Assembly: GCF_001523745.2 (NCBI RefSeq)
Contig: NZ_CP013386.1
Coordinates: 3,100,001 to 3,164,000 of the forward strand
Reading direction: 5' to 3'
Length of the DNA: 64,000 nt
Origin: Burkholderia mayonis
Lineage (GTDB): Bacteria > Pseudomonadota > Gammaproteobacteria > Burkholderiales > Burkholderiaceae
The position numbers and the translations under genes are program-made. Positions within the stretch are counted from its first letter, which is position 1. Each line of letters starts with the position of its first letter. Below, piece after piece: positions 26,767-34,375 of the stretch. The notes beneath the pieces are model-generated. The model had not been told where the DNA came from. It saw only the letters and a program-made list of their open reading frames with translations, and searched no databases.

Positions 26767-27837
26767 TCAATACCGCCGCATCAGCGCGATGAAGAACGCG
26801 CCGCCGAGCGCTGCGGTGACGATCCCGATCGGCAGATCCTCGGGCGCGACGAGCGTGCGCGCGGCGACGTCGGCCCAGACGAGCAGCCCCGCGCCGCTCA
26901 GCCCCGCGACGGGCAACAGCCGCCCGTGCTCCGCGCCGACGAGACGCCGGCACAGATGCGGCGTCACGAGCCCGACGAAGCCGATCGCGCCGCTCACCGC
27001 GACCATCGCGCCCGTCGCGAACGATGCGATCACGAACACTTCGCGGCGCATCCGCGCGACGGGTACGCCGAGCGAGACCGCGGCGACGTCGCCCGACATC
27101 AGCGCGTTCAATTCGCGGCGACGCGCAACCAGCAGCAGCGCCGCGAGCGCCGCGCAGCACGCGGGCGCGCCGAGCAGATCCCAGCGCGCGAGCCCGACGC
27201 CGCCCAGCATCCAGAACAGCACCGACGACGCGGCGCGCGGATCGCCGAGATACAGCAGCAGGTTCGCGACCGCCGTCATCGCGAACGACACCGCGACGCC
27301 CGCGAGCAGCAATCGATCCGATTCGAGCCGCCCGCGCCGGTACGCAAGCGCGATCACGAGCGCGGTTGCGACGAGCGCGCCCACGAACGCCGCGAACGAC
27401 AGCGTGAGCGGCCCGAACGCGGCGCCGAAGCCGAGCGTCGCCGCGACCGCGCCGAGCATCGCGCCCGAGCTCACGCCGAGCAGATGCGGATCGGCGAGCC
27501 GGTTCGTGGTCGCGGCCTGCAGCGCGACGCCGACCATCGCGAGCGTCGCGCCGACGAGCGCCGCGAGCAGTGCGCGCGGCAGCCGGATCTGCCAGACGAT
27601 GCTGTCCTCGGCGATCGATGCGCGGTGCAACGCGAGCGCGTCGATGCCCAGCGCGTCGGCGACGTGCGCCGCGACGATCGCGACGACGCGCGCGGGCGCG
27701 ATCGTCGTCGCGCCGAGCGCGGTCGCGGCGACGACCGAGATCGCGACGAGCGCCGCGAGCGCGGGCAGCACGAGCCGCGCGCGCAGGCGGCGGCCGTTCG
27801 CAACGATCGAGGCGTCGCCGATCGTCGCGCCGCTCAT
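26767..27837 (-). CDS. FecCD-type ABC transporter permease (metal/metallophore uptake)
   Basis: A 356-residue inner-membrane permease of the FecCD/BtuC family with about ten hydrophobic segments. Motifs are IVWQIRLPRALLAALVGATLAMVGVALQAATTNRLADPHLLGVSSGA and the conserved C-terminal GFVGLVTPHLCRRLVGAEHGRLLPVAGLSGA (EAA-like loop docking the ATPase). Its start overlaps the stop of the binding-protein gene (ATGA), and it is the last gene of a four-gene operon. The order receptor-ATPase-binding protein-permease matches P. aeruginosa PA2911-PA2914, a zinc-responsive cluster. Confidence 0.9.
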   Translation of the reverse strand: MSGATIGDASIVANGRRLRARLVLPALAALVAISVVAATALGATTIAPARVVAIVAAHVADALGIDALALHRASIAEDSIVWQIRLPRALLAALVGATLAMVGVALQAATTNRLADPHLLGVSSGAMLGAVAATLGFGAAFGPLTLSFAAFVGALVATALVIALAYRRGRLESDRLLLAGVAVSFAMTAVANLLLYLGDPRAASSVLFWMLGGVGLARWDLLGAPACCAALAALLLVARRRELNALMSGDVAAVSLGVPVARMRREVFVIASFATGAMVAVSGAIGFVGLVTPHLCRRLVGAEHGRLLPVAGLSGAGLLVWADVAARTLVAPEDLPIGIVTAALGGAFFIALMRRY

Positions 27838-28841
27838 CGCGCGGCCTTCGCGAAGGCGTCCGGATGCAGGCTGCGCGCGATCGTCTCGACGGCCGCCGCA
27901 TTCTCGACGCCGGGCGTCGCCGCATCGTACGGAATCACGATGAAGCGGCGCGCACGGATCGCATCGACCTGCGCGAGCGCGGGCTGGCTCAGCAGGAACT
28001 GCTTCTTCTGCTCGGCCGTCACCGCCGAATAATCGACGATCACGATCGCCTGCGGATTGCGCGCGACGACGCTCTCCCAGCCGACCTGCGTCCAGCTGCG
28101 CGGCACGTCGTCCATCACGTTGCGGCCGCCCGCCGCCGCGATCAGCGCGTTCGGCATTGCGAGCGCGCCGGCCGTCAGCGGCTTGTCGGTGCCGCTGTCG
28201 TAGACGAACACGCGCGGCGGCGTCTTTCCGGCCGTCGCGCGCGCGAGCGTGCGACGCACCGCGTCGATGCGCGCGCGCATCGCGTCGACGACCTGCGCCG
28301 CGCGCGCGTCGACGCCGAAGATCCGGCCGAGGTTCGTCAGGTCGAGATAGACGTCGTCGAACGACGCGGGCGGGCGCCGCATCGCGAGCGCACACGATTC
28401 TGTCAGCTCGTACGTTCGGATGCCGAAGCGTTCGAGCGACGCGGGCGTGACGGGGCCGCCCGGGTTCATTCCGTAGCCCCAGCCGGCGAAGTAGAAATCA
28501 GCTCGCGCATCGACGAGCGCTTCGAGCGACGGATAGTGCGTCGCGAGTTCGGGCACGCCCGCGAGCGCCGCGCGCAGCCGCGCGTTGCCGGTCTTCCAGC
28601 CGGCGATGCCGGTGTAGCCCGCCATCCGGCCCGTGAGGCCGAGCGCGACCATCATCTCGGTCAGGTTCACGTCGTTGCTCACCGCGCGCGCGGGCGCGCG
28701 CTCGAACGTGACGTCGCGATCGCAACTGCGCACCGTCACCGGATATGCGACGGCATCGTTCATCGCCGCCGTCGCGAGCGACAGCGTGCAGACGACGCGC
28801 GCGAGCGTCGCGGCGCACAAGGCGGTTCGTCGTTTCAACAT
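27834..28841 (-). CDS. Periplasmic binding protein of the BtuF/FecB type
   Basis: A 335-residue exported class III solute-binding protein. A signal peptide (about residues 1-32, ending NDAVAYP) precedes two Rossmann-like lobes joined by a long helix. Visible features are PARAVSNDVNLTEMMVALGLTGRMAGYTG, LEALVDARADFYFAGWGYGMNPGG, and a VDAMRARIDAVRRTLA linker helix. Binding of a metal-chelate is expected from the family; zinc or a zinc metallophore is inferred from the operon's Zur-like operator. Its start overlaps the end of the ATPase gene by 7 bp. Confidence 0.88.
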   Translation of the reverse strand: MLKRRTALCAATLARVVCTLSLATAAMNDAVAYPVTVRSCDRDVTFERAPARAVSNDVNLTEMMVALGLTGRMAGYTGIAGWKTGNARLRAALAGVPELATHYPSLEALVDARADFYFAGWGYGMNPGGPVTPASLERFGIRTYELTESCALAMRRPPASFDDVYLDLTNLGRIFGVDARAAQVVDAMRARIDAVRRTLARATAGKTPPRVFVYDSGTDKPLTAGALAMPNALIAAAGGRNVMDDVPRSWTQVGWESVVARNPQAIVIVDYSAVTAEQKKQFLLSQPALAQVDAIRARRFIVIPYDAATPGVENAAAVETIARSLHPDAFAKAAR

Positions 28842-29626
28842 CGTTCGGCATCCTCCGGATAGATCAGCGTGACGCGCGGCCGTCCCGATACCGGGTGCGC
28901 GTCGACGATCGCCTCGACGCCGAACACGTCGGCGAGGCGCGCGCGCGTCAGCACGTCGGCGGGTGCGCCGCTCGCGACGATGCGGCCATCGGCCAGCACG
29001 TGCAGCCGGTCGCAGTACGCGGCGGCGAGGTTCAGATCATGGATCGTCGCAAGCGTCGTCACGCGCAGCGCGCGCACGCGCGCGAGCAATTCGAGCTGAT
29101 GGCGCACGTCGAGGTGATTCGTCGGCTCGTCGAGCAGCAGCAGCGCCGGCCGCTGGACGAGCGCACGCGCGAGCAGCGCGCGCTGCTTCTCGCCGCCCGA
29201 CAGCGACGCGAAGCGCCGCTCGCGCCGCGTCCACAGATCGACGTCGCGCAGCGCGGCCTCGACGATGCGCGCGTCGTCCGCGGTGTCCGCATCGAACAGG
29301 CGCTTGTGCGGCGTGCGGCCCATTCGCGCGACTTCTTCGACCGTCAGGCCGAAATCGTCGGGCGCCTCCTGCTGCAGCACCGCGATCCGCTGCGCGCTCC
29401 AGCGCGGCGACGCGCGCCACACTTCCCGCGCGTCGAGCGTCACCGCGCCCGCTTGCGGCCGCGCGAAGCGAAACGCACATCGCATCACGCTCGTCTTGCC
29501 GCTGCCGTTCGGACCGATGAGGCCCGCGAGCTCGCCCGCGCGCACCGTCAGCGACAGACCGCACAGCACGGCGGGCGCGCCCGCCGGCGACCAGCACAGG
29601 TGTTCGATGTCGAGTGTCGCGGACAT
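28835..29626 (-). CDS. ABC transporter ATP-binding protein (FecE/BtuD type)
   Basis: A 263-residue ATPase. Walker A is GPNGSGKT (38-45), Q-loop VLQQEAPDDFGLTVEEVARMGRTPHK, ABC signature LSGGEKQRALLARAL, Walker B LLLLDEPTNHLD, and the H-loop histidine in TIHDLNLAAAYCD. All catalytic residues are present. It powers the FecCD-type permease encoded two genes downstream. ATG 29626 (MSATLDIEHL) begins the ATPase fold; 40 bp separate it from the TonB receptor stop. Confidence 0.92.
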   Translation of the reverse strand: MSATLDIEHLCWSPAGAPAVLCGLSLTVRAGELAGLIGPNGSGKTSVMRCAFRFARPQAGAVTLDAREVWRASPRWSAQRIAVLQQEAPDDFGLTVEEVARMGRTPHKRLFDADTADDARIVEAALRDVDLWTRRERRFASLSGGEKQRALLARALVQRPALLLLDEPTNHLDVRHQLELLARVRALRVTTLATIHDLNLAAAYCDRLHVLADGRIVASGAPADVLTRARLADVFGVEAIVDAHPVSGRPRVTLIYPEDAERC

Positions 29627-29666
29627 GGGCGGGCCTTTTCGATGATCGTGCGAATGCGGCGACGCG

Positions 29667-31943
29667 CTAGAAGCGCAGCGTCGCGACGAGCTCGGCCGAA
29701 CGCGACGGCCCGAGCAGCCATTGCGCGCCGTCGTTCGACGTCGACGCCGCATACGTGCGGTTCGCGAGATTGCGCGCGTAAAGCGCGATCTCGACGTCGC
29801 GCGTCGCCTGCCACGCGAGCGACGCGTCGAACACCGTGTACGACGGCACCGGCACGAGGTTCGCGTCGTCGCCGTAGCGGCGTCCGACGTAGCGCATGCC
29901 CGCATGCGCCTGCCAGCCGGGCGCGAATGCCCAGCCGATCCACAGGTTCGCGGTCTGCTGCGGGATGTCGTGCGGCACGTTGCCTGCGCGTTGCTCGACC
30001 GCGCTGCCGACGCGCTGGCTGAAGTCGTCGTAGCGCGCGCGCAGCAGCGCCGCGTTCGCATCGATCGTCACGCCGCCGGGCAGCCGCACGCCGCCCGCGA
30101 GTTCGATCCCGCGCGACGACTGACGGCCGACCTGCTGCGCGCGCGCCGGATTCAGCGGATCGGTGCTGACGAGGCCGCGCTTGACGATGTCATAGACGGC
30201 GAGCGTCCAGTACGCGCGGCCTTCCCACATCTCATGCTTGACGCCCGCTTCCCATTGACGGCCTGTCGCGAGCGTGTAGTCCGCCTGCGCCGACGACAGC
30301 GTGACGAGCGAGCCGACGCCCTCTGCGCCCGTCGTGTACTGCGCATAGGCGGTGAAGGCCGACGTGATCTCGTAGACGAGCCCGCTGCGCCAGCCCGTGT
30401 GCGCGAAGGTCTTGTCGAACGCGCCGCCCGCGATCAGATCGTCGCGATGAAACGAAAGGTGGTCGTAGCGCAGCCCGCTCACCCACGCGAGCCGCGGCAG
30501 CACTTCGAGCCGGTTCTCGACGAACACCGCCGCCTGGCGCGTGCGCGTGCGAAAGCGCGGCGACGTCGGATCGGGGCTCGCGAACGCGCCCGGATCGAAG
30601 CCGAACGCATCGACGGTCGACTCGCCGCGATACGGCGCGTTGTTCGCGCCGTCGAACGCGATTTGATTGAACTCGGCGCCGATCACGAGCCGGTTCGCGC
30701 GGCCGAACACGCGCGAGTCGATGCGCGCCGCGAGCCGCTCGCCGAACTGCCGCTCGCGATGGAAGATCTCGAGATAGTCGCTGCGCGTCACGGTGTGCGC
30801 CGCCGCGTCGAGCGCGTACGATTCCGCGTCGCGCCAGTGGCGGCGCGTCGCGAGATAGTAGAGCTCGCCGTCGAGCGTCACGCCGTTGCCGACGCGATAC
30901 GTCGCGGCGAGCCGCGTCCACGTATCGTGATAGGCGATCGTCGCGTCGCCGACGTTGTAGTTGCGCTCGCGCAGCGCGGGATCGAGCACGCCGTTCGTCA
31001 CCGGCACGCCGAAATAGGTCGCCGGTTTCTGGCGGCCGTAGTCGTAATCGAGCGTGATCGAAAGACGCGGATCGACGTCGAGCTTCAGCGCGCCGCCGAC
31101 GGCCGTCGTGTGCGCGTCGCCGCGGTCGACGAAGCCGCGCATGCGCTCGTCGCTCAGATAGAAGCGATAGGAAAGATGCGGCCCGAGCGCGCCCGTCGTG
31201 TCGAACGCGACGCGCTTTTCGCCTTGCGTGCCGATGCCCGCCTGCAGCGTCGTCGACCGCTCGCGGCGCGGACGCTTCGGCACGACGTCGACGACGCCGC
31301 CGATCGCCCCTTCGCCATACAGCACCGACGCGGGGCCGCGCAGCACCTCGATGCGCTCCGCCGACCACGTCGAGAACGGAAATGTCACCGTGCCCGCGCC
31401 CGGATAGAGGCGCACGCCGTCGACGAGCGTCGTCACCGATTCCTGGCCGGCAAAGCCGCGCACGCTGAGCGCGGTGCCGCCATTGCCGGGCGCCGCTGCC
31501 GTGCTGAAGCCCGTCGCGCGCGTGACGGCGTCGACGATCGTGCGGTCGCCGCGCGCGGCGATCTGCTCGGCCGTGATCGCCTCGACGCTCGCGGGCGTGT
31601 CCAGGCTCGCGAGCCCGAGGCGCGAGCCGGCCGCGAGCGGCGTGGACAGCGGCGGCGGCGCGTGCGGCGCGTCGCTCGTCACGTGCACGGTCGGCAATTC
31701 GCGATGGCTGTCGCGCGCGGGGTCGACGGAATCCGCATCGGCGGCGAGCGCGCCGGACGCCGTCATCGCGCAGGCGAGCGCCGTCACGCAGCGCTCGACG
31801 GTCGTACGGCGCTCGGCGGAACGCAGGGAAGCCGCGCGTGCGGCGTCTGCGATGTGTGCGGCGTGCGAAGCGTGCGCGGCGGTCGTTGCGGGCATCCGGC
31901 CGAACGCGCGTCGGCGCAGTGGCGCGTGTCGGGTCCGGCTCAT
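29667..31943 (-). CDS. TonB-dependent outer-membrane receptor
   Basis: A 758-residue receptor. After an unusually long N-terminus and a hydrophobic segment (CVTALACAMTASGALAA, about 52-68) come a TonB-box-like ELPTVHVTS and the plug domain (TPASVEAITAEQIAARGDRTIVDAVTRATG...VRGFAGQESVTTLVDGVRLYPGAG...IEVLRGPASVLYGEGAIGG). The 22-strand barrel ends in a terminal phenylalanine (ELVATLRF). The start is uncertain: ATG 31943 is the most plausible, but an ATG nearer the signal sequence or a longer frame cannot be excluded. First gene of the metal-uptake operon, about 280 bp behind a Zur-box-like palindrome. Confidence 0.88.
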   Translation of the reverse strand: MSRTRHAPLRRRAFGRMPATTAAHASHAAHIADAARAASLRSAERRTTVERCVTALACAMTASGALAADADSVDPARDSHRELPTVHVTSDAPHAPPPLSTPLAAGSRLGLASLDTPASVEAITAEQIAARGDRTIVDAVTRATGFSTAAAPGNGGTALSVRGFAGQESVTTLVDGVRLYPGAGTVTFPFSTWSAERIEVLRGPASVLYGEGAIGGVVDVVPKRPRRERSTTLQAGIGTQGEKRVAFDTTGALGPHLSYRFYLSDERMRGFVDRGDAHTTAVGGALKLDVDPRLSITLDYDYGRQKPATYFGVPVTNGVLDPALRERNYNVGDATIAYHDTWTRLAATYRVGNGVTLDGELYYLATRRHWRDAESYALDAAAHTVTRSDYLEIFHRERQFGERLAARIDSRVFGRANRLVIGAEFNQIAFDGANNAPYRGESTVDAFGFDPGAFASPDPTSPRFRTRTRQAAVFVENRLEVLPRLAWVSGLRYDHLSFHRDDLIAGGAFDKTFAHTGWRSGLVYEITSAFTAYAQYTTGAEGVGSLVTLSSAQADYTLATGRQWEAGVKHEMWEGRAYWTLAVYDIVKRGLVSTDPLNPARAQQVGRQSSRGIELAGGVRLPGGVTIDANAALLRARYDDFSQRVGSAVEQRAGNVPHDIPQQTANLWIGWAFAPGWQAHAGMRYVGRRYGDDANLVPVPSYTVFDASLAWQATRDVEIALYARNLANRTYAASTSNDGAQWLLGPSRSAELVATLRF

Positions 31944-32354
31944 CGGCGGATCGCCTCGTCCGTCGCAAATGTCGATGCATTCATCGCGCGCCCCGCCATC
32001 GTCGGCGCCCCGCGGCCCCGAATGCGTTCCGCCTGCTTCGCTGTGTTCACTGCTCGTCGACTCCCGCAACCTTGATCGGCATCGCGCGGGCGGCTGGACG
32101 TCGTGCAATCGGCAGGGACCGCTATCCCGCCGGCGTCGGCGTCGCGCGCGCGGCTGTGCGCAGGCAAAGCCGCCGCCGCATGAACGCGACGGCTTACGGC
32201 TCGCCTACACGAAGGGGACGATGATATAACATATCATCCTATCTTTGCACGGCCGATCGATGCGAGCGCTTGGGATCGGCGCAATGCCGATCGGGCATGA
32301 GCGGCCGATGGAATGCGGAGCGCGACGGACGTTTGCGCGACGGCAAGCGTGCGC
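31944..32354. other. Upstream region of the TonB receptor operon
   Basis: About 410 bases. It holds the palindrome at 32221-32237. I looked on the minus strand for cobalamin-riboswitch signatures and found none, which argues against vitamin B12 as the substrate of the operon. Confidence 0.45.
32221..32237. promoter_or_regulatory. Candidate Zur box
   Basis: ATGATAT-AAC-ATATCAT is a perfect 7-bp inverted repeat with a 3-base centre. The inner 15 bases match 12 of 15 positions of the proteobacterial Zur pattern TGTTATAATATAACA. It sits in an AT-rich spot upstream of the receptor operon and overlaps a plausible -10 region on the minus strand. Confidence 0.6.
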
Positions 32355-32759
32355 TCACGCCGCACGGAAGGTCTCCTGCAGATGCGTCCAGCGCACCGCG
32401 CCCGTCTGCGGATCCCGTTCGAACACGGCTGTCGAGCGGCGCGTCGGCAGCGTGCCCGTCGCGTCCGTCTGAAACTCGCAGTAGCTGACGACGCCGAGCG
32501 CCGAGTCCGCAGCGAGCGCGCGCATCTCCGCGAACGTGATCTTCAAGCCGGGCTTTCGGCCGTGAAGCCGCGCGAACAGCGCATGCGTGGCCGCGTGATC
32601 GTAGACGTTGCCGTCGGTACCGATCATCGTGAAACACGGCGCGAAGCGCGCCATCAGCGCGTCGAGCGCGGCGGGCCCGGACACGTCGCCCGAGAGCCAG
32701 TCGCCGATCGCGTCGCAGCCGGCGACGATCTCGTCGAAATACGGTTGATGCGCTTGCAT
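32355..32759 (-). CDS. NTF2-like/DUF4440-type protein
   Basis: A 134-residue small cytosolic protein with the pattern of an NTF2-like (SnoaL/DUF4440) cone fold: an N-terminal helix (YFDEIVAGCDAIGDWLSG), a central MIGTDGNVYDHAATHALFARLHGRKPGLKITFAEMRAL, and C-terminal strands (GVVSYCEFQTDATGTLPTRRSTAVFERDPQTGAVRWTHLQETFR). Such proteins serve as small binding or isomerase domains; no function can be named. It is single, upstream of the metal-uptake operon in the same orientation. Confidence 0.75.
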   Translation of the reverse strand: MQAHQPYFDEIVAGCDAIGDWLSGDVSGPAALDALMARFAPCFTMIGTDGNVYDHAATHALFARLHGRKPGLKITFAEMRALAADSALGVVSYCEFQTDATGTLPTRRSTAVFERDPQTGAVRWTHLQETFRAA

Positions 32760-33149
32760 GAGTCTTCCTCGCCAAGGCGCCCGGCACGTGACGCGCGGAC
32801 TCGCGAGTGTACGTGATGCGCGCCGCGTGTCAATTCGGGCGGTGCGCGGCCGCTGTCTTCGGGGTTTGCGAGGATCGTTCGCAGCGTGCGACGCTCGGCT
32901 CGTACCTATCGCGATGTCGCGGCCGGCGCACGATCTCGTTGCCGCACGAGGCTCGGTTCCGCGACTCGCAGCGCAAGCCCGTCATTGGCGTGAACAGGCC
33001 CTAGCCGGCTCGAAGAATCTTACGAGCGTCGTCGGCCGAAGCAGCCAGCACTTGACCTGCGACGCTCGGCTCAGCCACGTTGCGGCCAACCCATGCCCCC
33101 GCCGCCGCACGATGCGCAGCGTCGCGACCGACGACGCAAACGCAACGCA
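32760..33149. other. Intergenic region without a supported gene
   Basis: About 390 bases between two minus-strand genes. Nothing coding or clearly structural is seen. Confidence 0.4.
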
Positions 33150-33932
33150 TCAGTGCGCCGGAATCGGATCGAGGCCCGTCTTGCGGATGTCGTCGGCCGA
33201 CGCGGGCGACGCCAGATAGTCGAGCAGCGCGCGCGCCTCGCGCGGATGCTTCGCACCGGCCGGCACCCCGCCCGCGAACCGCGTGACCGATTGCAGCGAC
33301 TCCGGAATCTTGCCGACGAACATCACGCCCTGTACCGGCAGCAACTCGCTCACCTGCTGGAAGCCGAGCGCATACGTGCCGTCGGCGACCTTCGACGCGA
33401 CCGGAATGCGCGGCACCATCGTCGCCTTCGGCCTGACCTCGGCTTCGACGCCGAGCCGCTTGAACAGCGTGTTCTGGATATAGACGCCGCTCGCGCTGTC
33501 CGAGTACGCGACCGATTTCGCGTGCAGCAGCGCGGCCTTCAGCGTGTCGGGCGTGCCGATGTCGGGCACCGGCTCGCCCGCGCGCACGGCCGCGCCGATC
33601 CGCGAATCGGCGAGCTCGACGCGCGAGCCCGGATCAACCTTGCCTTCGCGGATCAGTTTGTCGAGCGCGTAGCCGACCAAGATCACGACGTCGGCCGGCT
33701 CGCCGCGCGCGAGCCGGTTCGGGATCGCTTCAGGCGTCGTGCCCATTGACGGCCCATACGCGATGTCGAGCGTGTTGCCCGTCGACGCCTCGAACTTCGG
33801 CGCGAGCAATTGGTACGCGGCCGTGAAGCCGCCGGAATTCATCACGTGCAGCTCGGCTGCGTGCGCTTGCGCGAGCGCGGCGACTGCGGTCAGCAGCGCG
33901 GCGCCGAGATGCTTCGTCAGGGCATGTCTCAT
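33150..33932 (-). CDS. ModA-like periplasmic substrate-binding protein
   Basis: A 260-residue exported binding protein of the molybdate/anion type. The signal peptide is MRHALTKHLGAALLTAVAALAQAHA. The mature part shows the class II fold: ELHVMNSGGFTAAYQLLAPKFEASTGNTLDIAYGPSMG, GEPADVVILVGYALDKLI and YSDSASGVYIQNTLFKRLG. No ModB or ModC gene is beside it. It follows xdhB in the same direction, separated by 443 bases, so a link to the molybdenum cofactor enzyme is suggestive only. Orphan ModA-like proteins may bind other ligands. Confidence 0.78.
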   Translation of the reverse strand: MRHALTKHLGAALLTAVAALAQAHAAELHVMNSGGFTAAYQLLAPKFEASTGNTLDIAYGPSMGTTPEAIPNRLARGEPADVVILVGYALDKLIREGKVDPGSRVELADSRIGAAVRAGEPVPDIGTPDTLKAALLHAKSVAYSDSASGVYIQNTLFKRLGVEAEVRPKATMVPRIPVASKVADGTYALGFQQVSELLPVQGVMFVGKIPESLQSVTRFAGGVPAGAKHPREARALLDYLASPASADDIRKTGLDPIPAH

Positions 33933-34375
33933 CGTTGTCGTCGTTTTCGATCGGTCGTCGGGAAGGAAGCGCCGATCATCTTCGCGGAAACCGGCGCCGT
34001 TGAGAAGCGCAGGTTTGTACGGATTGGTTAGCTTCGAGGCGGCGAGCGGCTCGCCGTTCGCGTGCGCGCCGCGCGCTGACGGGACGGCTTCGGTACGGCA
34101 GTCTCGCCGCATCGACCGTCTCGGATGCACCGACTCGCCGGACACGCCCGCCGCCGGCTTCCGGGCGACGATTGCGGCCGCTCGCAACGGCCGCGCGTCG
34201 GCGATCCGGATTGCCGCGCTCGTCCGAAGCGATCGCCCCGGCGCGAGCGTCGTTGCCGAGATTCTTCACCGCGCGACGCGAGGCCGTGCGTCAGCGCCCA
34301 TCGTCGCGCGCCATTACGCTGCTTCGTCGCGCAACCGGCAGTCGCGCATTCACGCATCGGCGCAGCCGCCCCGCA
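33933..34375. other. Intergenic region between xdhB and the ModA-like gene
   Basis: About 440 bases where xdhC is often found in other genomes. I see no XdhC-like frame on either strand; the open frames here are arginine-rich artefacts. Confidence 0.45.

Noticed and set aside
31944..32220. Cobalamin riboswitch in front of the TonB receptor
   Set aside because: I found none of the conserved B12-riboswitch segments on the minus strand, and the upstream palindrome points to Zur instead.
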